This document shows, piece by piece, positions 37,732 through 45,989 of a DNA stretch of 64,000 nucleotides; position 1 is the first letter of the stretch; each line of letters starts with the position of its first letter. Source of the DNA: Candidatus Enterococcus ferrettii (lineage in GTDB: Bacteria > Bacillota > Bacilli > Lactobacillales > Enterococcaceae); NCBI RefSeq assembly GCF_017377655.1, contig NZ_JAFREL010000074.1:1-64000 (forward strand). The letters run 5' to 3'. Made by a program: the position numbers and the translations under genes. The notes under the pieces were generated by a model. The model did not search any database. It had not been told where the DNA came from and was given only the letters and a program-made list of their open reading frames with translations.

Positions 37732-37741
37732 AAAGCGCTTT
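37732..37741. promoter_or_regulatory. cre-like site
   Basis: AAAGCGCTTT, within a surrounding match of 11 of 14 to the CcpA cre consensus, about 200 bp upstream of the flavin oxidoreductase start and next to weak promoter-like boxes. The rest of the 350-bp gap (37627-37937) shows only a doubtful 34-codon frame without a ribosome binding site. Confidence 0.4.
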
Positions 37742-37937
37742 ACATGGTTGCTTTTTTAATATGTAACAGCTTTAGGTATATGAATGACCACTAAGACGTT
37801 TAATAAAAGTTTCTGTGAAGTTAAGCGGGAGCAGGGCTAAAGACCTTCGACTTAATGGTGTTGAAGCAGGCAAAATAGTTCTGACGAATTACCTAAATGA
37901 TTATCAACTTGCTTTGTAGTTAGAAAGAGGGATGAAG

Positions 37938-39077
37938 ATGAGCGAAAAGTATCAAAAATTATTGGAACCACTGACCTTAACCAATGGTGCCAAGATTAAT
38001 TATCGAATTGCTATGGCGCCGATGGTCGCACAGGGATCAAATCCGGATGGTACTGTTTCTGAGAATGATCTGGATTTCTATAGCGAACGTTCAAATGTAG
38101 CGGGGATAATTATTACTGGTGCAGCGACCGTTTCTGAACGAGGCAAGGGGTTTGATAAGCAATTATCGATTTCAGATGATACGTATATAGCAGGGCTAAA
38201 AAAACTGGCTGCTGTTTTGAAGAAGGATGGAAATAAAGCGATCATTCAATTGTATCATGGAGGAAGAGAAGCAAAGTCGAGCTATGATAAGTTTGGTGAA
38301 GTCGTTGCACCAAGTGCAGTGGAATTTCCATTCTTATCTTATACTCCACGGGCGTTAACTGAAGAGGAAATTCAAGATAGTATTGCAGCGTTTGGCGCAG
38401 CAACCAAGCGAGCAATAGAAGCTGGATTTGACGGTGTAGAAATTCATGGAGCGAATCATTATTTATTGCAGCAGTTCTTTTCGGCATATTCTAACCACCG
38501 AGATGATTTTTGGGGAAGCGCTTTAGAATGCCGCATGAATTTTCCTTTAGCGGTTGTAAAAGAGGTTAAACGAATGGCAAACGAATTTGCAAAACCTGAT
38601 TTTATTGTTGGGTATCGTTACTCGCCTGAGGAAATCCATGGAGATATGATAGGATATACAGCTGAGGAATCACTGCAATTGATTGATAAAATTGTTGAGC
38701 ACAAACTGGATTATATTCATGTTTCTATTTTTACTAAGTACAATGATAAGCCCTCAGGAAATGACAAAACCTTCGCTGAACTAACCAAGGAAGTTGTGGG
38801 AGATCGGGCTGCTGTCATCATCGTTTCAAATATTTTCTCAGCTGATGACGCGCTGGAGGCCTTAGAAATCGCAGATATTGCTGCAATAGGTCGCGAATCT
38901 TTGCTGGAGCCCAAATTTGCTGAAAAAATTGCTGCTGGCGAGGCGGATAGTATTCTTTCCAGGTTAACAGCTGATCGAGTGGCCAGCCTTCAATTTCCTG
39001 AAAAATTAAAGGACTGGTTTTTGGAAGAGGGCAGTGCCCTGCCGCCACTTCCTGGAGATGAATACCTTAAAGCATAA
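37938..39077 (+). CDS. NADH:flavin oxidoreductase (Old Yellow Enzyme family)
   Basis: 379-residue FMN TIM-barrel reductase. YRIAMAPMVAQGSNPDGTVS binds FMN, LYHGGREA and GFDGVEIHGANHYLLQQFFS carry the substrate His/Asn pair, followed by NHRDDFWG and the phosphate-binding AAIGRESL near the C-terminus. It reduces activated C=C bonds with NAD(P)H in the cytoplasm. ATG 37938 is preferred over 37932 because AAAGAGGG is then correctly spaced. A paralogue lies at 42333. Single-gene unit with a strong terminator. Confidence 0.92.
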   Translation: MSEKYQKLLEPLTLTNGAKINYRIAMAPMVAQGSNPDGTVSENDLDFYSERSNVAGIIITGAATVSERGKGFDKQLSISDDTYIAGLKKLAAVLKKDGNKAIIQLYHGGREAKSSYDKFGEVVAPSAVEFPFLSYTPRALTEEEIQDSIAAFGAATKRAIEAGFDGVEIHGANHYLLQQFFSAYSNHRDDFWGSALECRMNFPLAVVKEVKRMANEFAKPDFIVGYRYSPEEIHGDMIGYTAEESLQLIDKIVEHKLDYIHVSIFTKYNDKPSGNDKTFAELTKEVVGDRAAVIIVSNIFSADDALEALEIADIAAIGRESLLEPKFAEKIAAGEADSILSRLTADRVASLQFPEKLKDWFLEEGSALPPLPGDEYLKA

Positions 39078-39080
39078 ACA

Positions 39081-39114
39081 AAAATGCTCTCGAAGCTGAC
39101 GAGAGCATTTTTTT
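39081..39114. terminator. Bidirectional terminator
   Basis: Perfect 12-bp stem AAAATGCTCTCG / CGAGAGCATTTT between convergent genes. Confidence 0.9.
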
Positions 39115-39316
39115 AACTGTTTCGACCAAGTAAGAAGATAAAAAGGATCATGTATAGGATAGCTATTTCCAAAATAGAAAAAAGTAGAATAAAGAATAGT
39201 TGAATCATCCGCTTTTCCTTAAACGATTTGATCGCACCAATCAGGATGAGTACTGGTGCTATTGCTAATAGAATAAATGGAAAGGTAAAAATGCTGTCTC
39301 CAAGTGATTTGAACAT
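39113..39316 (-). CDS. Small two-helix membrane protein
   Basis: 67 residues, nearly all in two membrane helices (about 10-30 and 38-62) joined by a short basic loop (KSFKEKR). ATG follows GGGAGG at good spacing, so translation is likely. No family is recognised. It lies downstream of osmC on the same strand and may be cotranscribed with it (46-bp gap). Confidence 0.6.
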   Translation of the reverse strand: MFKSLGDSIFTFPFILLAIAPVLILIGAIKSFKEKRMIQLFFILLFSILEIAILYMILFIFLLGRNS

Positions 39317-39362
39317 CGGGGCCTCCCTTTAGGATTGGCTTCAGCGACTGTTGACTGTGTGA

Positions 39363-39809
39363 TCACGTGGTTGAATGGAAGGAAAGATTCGTTTCCATTT
39401 CAGGTGGATTGACTAGTGTATCCTTAACTGGGCAGGTACGTTCGATGAACGCGATGAAGTTTTCAATTTCAGCTTTTGAATTATCTGCCTCAATTGTATA
39501 GTTAGTAATAATTTTCGAAAATCCAATTTTTACGTCTGGTTTTCCTTTTAGCCGATCAGAATCAATTTCACCTAAGACTTCTACTTTCATTGACTTCAAT
39601 TGAATCTCCTGAGCTTGATAGAAAAAACGAGCGACCATCATTTTGCAGGCGCCTAGAGAGCAAAGTAATGCTTCTAAGGGATTCATCGCACTATTTGAGC
39701 CACCAGCACTTTCGGGTTCATCAATTAGAAATTCAAAGCCTCTTGCAGAGCATTTAAGCTGTAAACCGCCTAGGGATTCTACCTCAGCTTTTAATACTTG
39801 TTTTGCCAT
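39363..39809 (-). CDS. OsmC-family peroxiredoxin-like protein
   Basis: 148 residues with both OsmC/Ohr cysteines: SLGACKMMVARFF (helix cysteine) and ERTCPVKDTL. The conserved N-PLEALLCSLGAC segment is present. The family reduces organic hydroperoxides in the cytoplasm or serves in sulfur chemistry; this copy is closer to the general OsmC group than to Ohr. The start has AGGAGG. Confidence 0.9.
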   Translation of the reverse strand: MAKQVLKAEVESLGGLQLKCSARGFEFLIDEPESAGGSNSAMNPLEALLCSLGACKMMVARFFYQAQEIQLKSMKVEVLGEIDSDRLKGKPDVKIGFSKIITNYTIEADNSKAEIENFIAFIERTCPVKDTLVNPPEMETNLSFHSTT

Positions 39810-39969
39810 CTTATGTCCTCCTAAATTCTTTTCTTTATCATACCGTGTTTATTAGCAGGTTAAAAGATCCTCATGGCAAAATATTAATGAAAAAGAAGTT
39901 GAAAACGTGCTGAAAATAATGTATGATAGGTGCAATTGTGGTCCTATTTTAGGAGAAGGAAGGAAACAA

Positions 39970-40842
39970 ATGAAGTCAAATTTAACAATGGAAATAGATG
40001 AGGATACGATGGAAAAATCAAAATCAACGGAAGTATCACAAGCAACTGTGAAATACTTCCCATTAATGAGCCAATTAGATAAATCGATTAAAAAGAAAAA
40101 GGAATTATTGGATAACAGCTTTGCGCGTTATGCTGTCCGATCCATGTTTGCTTGTTTATTTTTAGCATTAGGAACAGCGATTGCCTTTTATATCGCAATC
40201 CGCACACAAGAGGCCATACCTGGTTTAGAAAAAATGAGTTACGCTTTTATGTTTAGCTGGTCATTGGTAATGATTCTATTCATGAATGCTGAACTTGGAA
40301 CCTCTAATATGCTTTATATGACGGTTGGCGTTTATCGTAAAAAGATTAAACTTGGTTTTGCAGCGAAATTATTATTCACTTGTATCTTATTCAATTTAAT
40401 CGGCGGTGTGCTTTGCGGGTATTTGCTTTCTCTAACTGCACCTTTTGGTCATTTAGAACCTGGCAATTATATGTTTACTGGTATTGCTGGTAAATTGGCT
40501 AAGCCAACCGGTCAAATTCTGGTTGAAGGTATGTTTGCCAACATCGTAGTAAATACGGCTGTTTTAGTCAGCATGCGTATGAAGGACGATGCTGGTAAAG
40601 TTATGGCGATTATCTTCATCATCTTTATCTTTGCTTTCTTAGGTTATGAGCACGTTATTGCTAATTTCCCTGCTTTCTCATTGGCTTACTTTGCTTCTCA
40701 TGGAACCATTGAAGGCATGACGACAGCAAGTGTCCTGCACAACCTTTTCTTCACGTTGATTGGCAATTTTGTCGGCGGCGGATTGGTTATGGGATTAGGC
40801 TATGCTTGGTTAAATAAAACAGACACTTCATATGTGGATTAA
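39970..40842 (+). CDS. Formate/nitrite transporter (FNT) family channel
   Basis: 290 residues with six membrane helices and a long hydrophilic N-terminus of some 55 residues. MNAELGTSNMLYMTVG and the second repeat's VEGMFANIVVNTAVL, which supply the two broken helices of the FNT pore, are recognisable, but the canonical pore His is not obvious. It probably moves small monovalent anions. ATG 39970 is chosen for its AAGGAAGG site. Single gene with a terminator. Confidence 0.85.
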   Translation: MKSNLTMEIDEDTMEKSKSTEVSQATVKYFPLMSQLDKSIKKKKELLDNSFARYAVRSMFACLFLALGTAIAFYIAIRTQEAIPGLEKMSYAFMFSWSLVMILFMNAELGTSNMLYMTVGVYRKKIKLGFAAKLLFTCILFNLIGGVLCGYLLSLTAPFGHLEPGNYMFTGIAGKLAKPTGQILVEGMFANIVVNTAVLVSMRMKDDAGKVMAIIFIIFIFAFLGYEHVIANFPAFSLAYFASHGTIEGMTTASVLHNLFFTLIGNFVGGGLVMGLGYAWLNKTDTSYVD

Positions 40843-40866
40843 ACACTGTTTCGGCAGTGTTTTTTT
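40843..40866 (+). terminator. Rho-independent terminator
   Basis: Stem ACACTG / CAGTGT with a six-base loop and seven T. Confidence 0.8.
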
Positions 40867-40883
40867 CTTGCGTTATTCTCCAT

Positions 40884-40990
40884 TTGTGGCAAACGGTAAA
40901 TATTTTTCAAGCGGCAATAAATTCTTGCGGTTGCTTTGGGATTGTGGTTAACTGGTAAATGGAGCAATTTTCTATTTTAAGCGGGAATAA
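40884..40990 (+). repeat. Imperfect direct duplication upstream of the HAD gene
   Basis: TTGTGGCAAACGGTAAAT (40884-40901) recurs as TTGTGGTTAACTGGTAAAT (40942-40960), and AAGCGGCAATAA (40909-40920) recurs as AAGCGGGAATAA (40979-40990). The order of the two motifs is preserved. CTCCATTT and AAATGGAG also form an inverted pair around the unit. It could be a duplicated promoter or operator. Confidence 0.45.
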
Positions 40991-41002
40991 TAGGAGGAAA
41001 TT

Positions 41003-41815
41003 ATGGCAGTAAAATTAGTTGCTATTGATATGGATGGCACATTATTAAATGAACGAGGCGAGCTTTCGCCAGCTGTAATCGAAAGTGTAAAAAAAGCACG
41101 AAAGACATGTGCGTACATTGTAATTTGTACGGGTCGACCATTATCAGGTGCTTTGGAGCAATTAGCAGACCTGGATTTGTTGTCGGTGGATGATTACGTT
41201 ATTTCTTACAACGGAAGTCTAGTCTTAAACACAAATACATGGGATGTAGTCTCACAGCATGGGTTAACTCGGGACGATTTCTTGTACTTTGATATGCTGG
41301 CACGTAAGATCGGTGTTCACATTCATACCGTGAGCCGTGATGCGATTTACACGTCTAATCGCGACATTAGCCGTTACTCTGTTAATGAAGCCCATATGGT
41401 TAATTTGCCATTGAAGTATCGCACACCTGAAGAAATAGCAGATGAGGTATCACCAGTCAAATTAATGATGATTGATGAACCTGAGATTTTAGAAGCAGCA
41501 ATTAAGAAGATTCCTAAGCAGTTATTTGAAGAATATACCCTAGTAACCAGCTCACCTTATTATTTGGAAATCTTAAATAGAGAAGCCAGTAAAGGCTCTG
41601 CAGTTAAGGAGTTGGCTGATCATTTAGGGATTGAGCAAGCAGAGGTTATGGCAATTGGTGATGCGGAGAATGATTTGTCCATGTTGAAATTTGCCGGGAT
41701 ATCGGTAGCGATGGGGAATGCTACACCAGAGGTCAAAGCTGTTGCTAAATACGAAGTGGCTTCTAACCAAGAAGATGGTGTAAAGGAAGCTTTGGAACGC
41801 TGGGTCCTACAATAG
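41003..41815 (+). CDS. HAD-family (Cof-type) sugar phosphatase, YidA-like
   Basis: 270 residues. HAD motif I DMDGTLL, motif II in ICTGRP, and motifs III/IV in KGSAVKELADHLGIEQ and AIGDAENDLSMLKFAG are intact, with a C2B-type cap between about residues 85 and 195. These cytoplasmic enzymes dephosphorylate sugar phosphates or flavin precursors with broad specificity. The start has AGGAGG. Confidence 0.93.
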   Translation: MAVKLVAIDMDGTLLNERGELSPAVIESVKKARKTCAYIVICTGRPLSGALEQLADLDLLSVDDYVISYNGSLVLNTNTWDVVSQHGLTRDDFLYFDMLARKIGVHIHTVSRDAIYTSNRDISRYSVNEAHMVNLPLKYRTPEEIADEVSPVKLMMIDEPEILEAAIKKIPKQLFEEYTLVTSSPYYLEILNREASKGSAVKELADHLGIEQAEVMAIGDAENDLSMLKFAGISVAMGNATPEVKAVAKYEVASNQEDGVKEALERWVLQ

Positions 41816-41884
41816 AACGGTGAGCAGATTTGTTTCGTCTCCTTTTCCTCCGGGTTATAATTCAAAGAGAAGGAGGAGATAGTT

Positions 41885-42223
41885 ATGAAGTTAGACATTC
41901 GCAAACAAGCAGTAGAAGCACTAACTGACAAACTTGGTTCAAATGAAGGCTTTATTTTAGCCTTGAACGACGGTTCTAACCAATTTTCTACTGTGGGCGG
42001 GTCTTGTGCTGTGGGCGATAAATTTCAAATCATTCCAACAGAAGGACCAACCGAGCAGTTTCAAGAAGTATTAGAAAATGACCGCTTTAAAGTGTATATC
42101 TCTGACGAAGAAAAAGTTTTCTTAGGCAATGAAGTGGTGATTGATTACAATGATCGCTTGAGCACCTTCTCTTTGAAGAATGAGAGTGGCACCTTAGATT
42201 CCAATATTTTATTGAAGAAATAG
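41885..42223 (+). CDS. HesB/YneR-like (iron-sulfur cluster biosynthesis family) protein
   Basis: 112 residues. The overall fold pattern (GFILALNDGSNQFSTVGGSCAVGDKF and VYISDEEKVFLGNEVVIDYNDRLSTFSLKNESGTLDSNI) matches the Firmicutes YneR group of the HesB-like superfamily. Only one cysteine remains and the three-cysteine cluster site of true A-type carriers is absent, so cluster assembly is unlikely to be its job. Single gene with AAGGAGGAG. Confidence 0.75.
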   Translation: MKLDIRKQAVEALTDKLGSNEGFILALNDGSNQFSTVGGSCAVGDKFQIIPTEGPTEQFQEVLENDRFKVYISDEEKVFLGNEVVIDYNDRLSTFSLKNESGTLDSNILLKK

Positions 42224-42230
42224 ATCGTAG

Positions 42231-42267
42231 AAGCAATCCTGTGAATGTATCATGGGCTTGCTTTTTT
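42231..42267 (+). terminator. Probable Rho-independent terminator
   Basis: AAGCAA-CC pairs with GG-TTGCTT and is followed by seven T; the loop is long. Confidence 0.55.
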
Positions 42268-42332
42268 TATGCAAAGCTTTAGCCAACTTCTGCCTAGCTG
42301 TGCTATGCTTAAAAGAAAAAGGAGTGGATTAA

Positions 42333-43436
42333 ATGGCTAAATTAACTGAACCACTAACTTTCAACCGGGGCTTAACCTTGAAGAATCGAGTTCTGATGGC
42401 TCCGATGACCACCAAAATGAGTTTTTTCGACGGCGTAGTCACACAAGACGAGGTTGATTATTATAGTATGCGTGCTGGTGAAATTGGCGCAGTCATTACC
42501 GGGGCAGCCAATGTACAGGAGGACGGCAAAGGCTGGGAAGGTGAGCTGGGTGTTTACGACGATAAATTTATTCCCGGTTTATCTAAGCTGGCAGCTGGCA
42601 TCAAACGCAATGGCACCAAGGCGATTCTGCAAATCTTTCATGGTGGCCGTATGACCAGCAGTCAGATTTTACGGGGTGTTCAGCCAGTTTCTGCTAGTGC
42701 GGTAGCAGCAGAGCGACCAGCGGCTGAAACTCCGCGTGAGATAGAAAGCGAAGAGGTTGCAGCTTTAATTAACAATTTTGCAGCAGCTGCTAAACGGGCG
42801 ATTTCAGCTGGCTTTGATGGAGTGGAATTGCATGGGGCAAATACCTATTTAATTCAACAGTTCTTTTCTCCTCATTCGAACCGACGAGAAGATGAATGGG
42901 GTGGGAGCTTGGACAAGCGGTATCATTTCATTGAGGAACTAGTAAAAGCTGTAACCACAGCAGTAGATGAGTCGGGTGCCGATAACTTTATTGTCGGATA
43001 TCGTTTTTCACCAGAAGAATATGAAACACCAGGAATTCGATTTGAGGATACGTTGTATTTAGTTGATCATTTGGCAGACCTGTCATTGGATTATTTACAT
43101 GTTTCTTTAAATCAAGCAGATAAAGTTTCAGCCAGTCAAGACTATCAGGAAAAATCTATGATGGCGTATATTAAGGATAAGATCGCAGGTCGTGTACCAC
43201 TTATTGGGGTTGGGGATATTCGTACTGGTCAGGATGCAGAAGAAATTTTGTCTATGGCGGATGGAGTAGCTATAGGAAAAGCATTGTTGATGGATCCAAA
43301 TTGGCTGCCTAAAGTAGTGAATGGTCAGGAAAAATTGATTCGTCACGAGCTTTCCCGCTTTGATTGTGAGGAGCTGCGGATTAGTAATGGTGTCTGGGCA
43401 TTTTTAGAGCAGATGATGCCAGAGCGTCTCTATTAA
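42333..43436 (+). CDS. NADH:flavin oxidoreductase (Old Yellow Enzyme family), second copy
   Basis: 367-residue paralogue of the gene at 37938. NRVLMAPMTTKMSFFDGVVT, IFHGGRMT, GFDGVELHGANTYLIQQFFS, NRREDEWGGS and GVAIGKALL are the FMN and substrate-site landmarks. Substitutions around the FMN loop (TTKMS for VAQGS) suggest a different substrate. AAAGGAG precedes ATG. It lies directly upstream of the trp leader region, with its own transcription unit. Confidence 0.92.
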   Translation: MAKLTEPLTFNRGLTLKNRVLMAPMTTKMSFFDGVVTQDEVDYYSMRAGEIGAVITGAANVQEDGKGWEGELGVYDDKFIPGLSKLAAGIKRNGTKAILQIFHGGRMTSSQILRGVQPVSASAVAAERPAAETPREIESEEVAALINNFAAAAKRAISAGFDGVELHGANTYLIQQFFSPHSNRREDEWGGSLDKRYHFIEELVKAVTTAVDESGADNFIVGYRFSPEEYETPGIRFEDTLYLVDHLADLSLDYLHVSLNQADKVSASQDYQEKSMMAYIKDKIAGRVPLIGVGDIRTGQDAEEILSMADGVAIGKALLMDPNWLPKVVNGQEKLIRHELSRFDCEELRISNGVWAFLEQMMPERLY

Positions 43437-43466
43437 AAAGATCTAAACATTTTTTCATAAAAAGTG

Positions 43467-43495
43467 TTGACTCTTTTAATAAATAGGCGTATTAT
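43467..43495 (+). promoter_or_regulatory. Promoter of the trp operon
   Basis: TTGACT (43467-43472), 17-bp spacer, TATTAT (43490-43495), just upstream of the tandem T-boxes. The short gap after the oxidoreductase gene holds no separate terminator. Confidence 0.7.
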
Positions 43496-43504
43496 TTTAA
43501 AAAA

Positions 43505-43762
43505 ATACAGGTTAAACAAAAGAGTAGTAACATGATTTTCTCTTTTCAGAGAGCTGATGGTGCTGTGAATCAGTAAGGAAAATGATGCGAATGGACTTTT
43601 GAACCGAGATTTTGAAGTAAGTAGGAATCTCCGGGAACTCCCGTTACAGAGAAAGGCTGTTGTTAGACAGCTGACAGAGATGCTTTTTAAGCATATATTG
43701 AGGTGGCACCGTGGATTAACCGCCCTCAAATTGGATAGTTGTCCGATTTGAGGGCTTTTTTT
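43505..43762 (+). promoter_or_regulatory. T-box riboswitch 1 (tRNA-Trp)
   Basis: Stem I region with AGAGAGCTGATGG and GTGAATCAG, a UGG codon (43592-43594) in the context GAATGGACTT as the likely specifier, and the T-box sequence AGGTGGCACCGTGG (43701-43714). A terminator (CGCCCTCAAAT / ATTTGAGGGC, 43721-43755) and T run follow. Uncharged tRNA-Trp would stabilise the antiterminator. The contact base after UGG is C, fitting a G discriminator base. Confidence 0.9.
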
Positions 43763-43769
43763 ATTAATA

Positions 43770-44033
43770 AAAATCAGAAACAAGAGAAGTAGTTTGGAAA
43801 ACGAAAAGGTACAGAAAGCTTCCAGTGATGAGAATGAAGCACTTTTCACCAAATGAATGGACTTGTTGGAGCATCCTTGAACACGCAGTAGGGGATGACG
43901 GGAACTCCCGTTATAGAGAAAGATTGTTGTTAGACAATCGAGAGAGACATGCTTTTTTAAGCATATGTTGAGGTGGTACCGTGCAAAATGCGCCCTCAAG
44001 CTAGACCATTGTGTCTAGCTTGAGGGCTTTTTT
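43770..44033 (+). promoter_or_regulatory. T-box riboswitch 2 (tRNA-Trp)
   Basis: A second complete T-box directly follows the first: UGG at 43858-43860 in the same GAATGGACTT context, T-box sequence AGGTGGTACCGTG (43971-43983) and terminator GCCCTCAAGCTAGAC / GTCTAGCTTGAGGGC (43992-44027) with T run. The transcript must pass both switches to reach trpE. The contact base after UGG is U rather than C. Confidence 0.9.
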
Positions 44034-44052
44034 CTTTGAAAGGGATGAAAAA

Positions 44053-45414
44053 ATGAAGATTGTAAAAAAATTGAGTGCTGATTGTTTAACCCCCGTTTCT
44101 TTATATTTCCGTTTAGGTGGGGAGTCTAAGTGTTTGTTAGAAAGCATTCCTAGGGATTCAGAAAGTAACCGTTATTCGCTCTTAGCTTTCAATCCGGTAC
44201 ATCATATCCAGTTTCAATCTGGGGAGTTTCAAATTGATAAAAAACATTATGCCTGCAGCGATCCTCTAAAAGAACTGGAAAAATATGTTTTGAAGGAAGA
44301 AACAATTGAAGGGCTGCCTTTTGAAGGCGGAGCGATTGGCTATGTTGGGTATGACATCGCTGCTCTCTATGAGGATTTAGGCGAGGTTCCCGAAGACGTT
44401 CTAGAGCTGCCGGATATGCAGTTTTACTTGTTTGAAACTTTCGTGATTTATGATCACCAAAAGCAGACCCTGAACATCGTAGCCAGTGATTTGTACAGCA
44501 AATGCGGTAAAGCAGCCTTGCAGCAGCGAATTACTGAAATTGAGAAAGAGATTTTTACGCTCCAGAGAACGGAGAATGATCCCTTAGAGCCTATTCAGTT
44601 AAGCTTTACCAGTAACTTTACTCAATCAGAGTACGAAGCCGTGGTGGAAAAAGCTAAGCAGTATATTCGTGAAGGCGACTTATTTCAAGTTGTTCCGTCG
44701 CAACGTTTATCAGCTGATTTTCCAGTAGATCCTTTTCATTATTATCGTCAGTTGCGGGTAACAAACCCTTCAGCTTATCTTTACTACTTGCCATTTCCAG
44801 ATGTGACAGTAATAGGAAGTTCGCCGGAAAGTTTGGTAAGAGTAAAGGGAGATATTGTCACCACCAATCCAATTGCTGGGACGCGGCGACGCGGGTTAAG
44901 CGAAACGGAAGACGATCATTTAGCGGAAGAATTAATTAATGATGAAAAAGAGATTGCTGAACATCAGATGCTGATTGATCTAGGACGTAATGATATTGGT
45001 AAGATAGCCGAAATTGGGAGTGTTCATGTTCCATTGTTTATGACGATTGAGCGCTACCGCTTTGTCATGCATATTGTATCCCTAGTCGAAGGAAAACTAA
45101 GGCCGGATAAAACAGCGATGGATGCGTTGAAGTCTACTTTGCCAGCTGGAACAGTTAGCGGTGCGCCGAAGATTCGAGCGATGACTCGGATCTACGAGTG
45201 GGAGCCGGTTAAACGCTCTATCTACGCCGGAGCGGTGGGTTACCTATCCTGCGATAATCAAGCCGATTTTGCCATCGCAATTCGTACGATGGTTGTCAAA
45301 GATAAAAAGGCCCATGTACAAGCTGGTGGTGGCGTTGTCTATGATTCCGATCCTACCAGTGAATACCTAGAGACGTTGCAAAAAGCCAAAGCTTTATTGG
45401 AGGTAGGAAAATGA
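44053..45414 (+). CDS. trpE: Anthranilate synthase component I
   Basis: 453 residues. It converts chorismate and ammonia or glutamine to anthranilate with TrpG, the first step of tryptophan synthesis. The chorismate-binding domain is complete: GDLFQVVPSQRL, SPESLVRV, PIAGTRRRG, IDLGRNDIGKIAEIGSV, LPAGTVSGAPKIRAM and IQAGGGVVYDSDP-like ends. The N-terminal LESIPRDSESNRYSLLAFNP is the tryptophan feedback-site region. ATG 44053 (AAAGGGATG upstream) is used; earlier frames run into the T-box terminator. ATGA overlap with trpG. Confidence 0.96.
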   Translation: MKIVKKLSADCLTPVSLYFRLGGESKCLLESIPRDSESNRYSLLAFNPVHHIQFQSGEFQIDKKHYACSDPLKELEKYVLKEETIEGLPFEGGAIGYVGYDIAALYEDLGEVPEDVLELPDMQFYLFETFVIYDHQKQTLNIVASDLYSKCGKAALQQRITEIEKEIFTLQRTENDPLEPIQLSFTSNFTQSEYEAVVEKAKQYIREGDLFQVVPSQRLSADFPVDPFHYYRQLRVTNPSAYLYYLPFPDVTVIGSSPESLVRVKGDIVTTNPIAGTRRRGLSETEDDHLAEELINDEKEIAEHQMLIDLGRNDIGKIAEIGSVHVPLFMTIERYRFVMHIVSLVEGKLRPDKTAMDALKSTLPAGTVSGAPKIRAMTRIYEWEPVKRSIYAGAVGYLSCDNQADFAIAIRTMVVKDKKAHVQAGGGVVYDSDPTSEYLETLQKAKALLEVGK

Positions 45415-45989
45415 TTTTATTAATCGACAATTATGATTCGTTCACCTATAACCTGGTTCATCAATTTAACCATGATGAATTGGTTGTTGCTAGAAATGAT
45501 GCACCTGATATATTCGAGCTGGCTGAAGCAGCTGACGGTATTGTACTTTCACCAGGTCCAGGTAGGCCAGAGGAAGCAGGGTTGATGGAAGAAGTCATTC
45601 GCCGATTTTATCGGGACAAACCGATTCTAGGCATTTGTTTAGGGCATCAGGCAATTGGCGAAGTCTTCGGTGGGAAGGTAGTGGCAGCCCCGCAGATTAT
45701 GCATGGCAAACGATCAACTATTTTCTTTAAATCAAAAGGCTGCTTTAGAGAAATTCAAACACCGCTGGAAGTGATGCGGTACCATTCATTAATGGTTGCC
45801 AAAGAAAAATTTTCAGATGCACTAGAAATCGTTGCGGAATGTGACGATTGCATCATGGCACTACAGCATAAAAAATATCCCGTTTACGGGCTGCAATTTC
45901 ATCCGGAATCGATCGGTACTGAGAAAGGTCAACAGCTGATTGATCAATTTGTAAAGGAAGTAGGAGAAAGACATGCAAACACTATTTGA
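45411..45989 (+). CDS. trpG: Anthranilate synthase component II (glutamine amidotransferase)
   Basis: 192-residue class I glutamine amidotransferase supplying ammonia to TrpE. DNYDSFTYNLVHQF, SPGPGRPEEAG, the nucleophile Cys in LGICLGHQAIGE and the His-Glu pair in YGLQFHPESIGTE are intact. It overlaps trpE by four bases and trpD by 17 bases. It may also serve folate synthesis, since a second amidotransferase is not visible here. Confidence 0.95.
   Translation: MILLIDNYDSFTYNLVHQFNHDELVVARNDAPDIFELAEAADGIVLSPGPGRPEEAGLMEEVIRRFYRDKPILGICLGHQAIGEVFGGKVVAAPQIMHGKRSTIFFKSKGCFREIQTPLEVMRYHSLMVAKEKFSDALEIVAECDDCIMALQHKKYPVYGLQFHPESIGTEKGQQLIDQFVKEVGERHANTI

Noticed and set aside
37652..37759. 34-codon frame upstream of the flavin oxidoreductase
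   Set aside because: No ribosome binding site, and it overlaps promoter-like boxes and the cre-like site.
41885..42223. A-type iron-sulfur carrier
   Set aside because: Only one cysteine is present; the three-cysteine site of IscA/SufA is missing.
43433..43999. Minus-strand frame of 188 codons across the trp leader
   Set aside because: It lies over two conserved T-boxes; its internal repetition reflects their similarity, not a protein.
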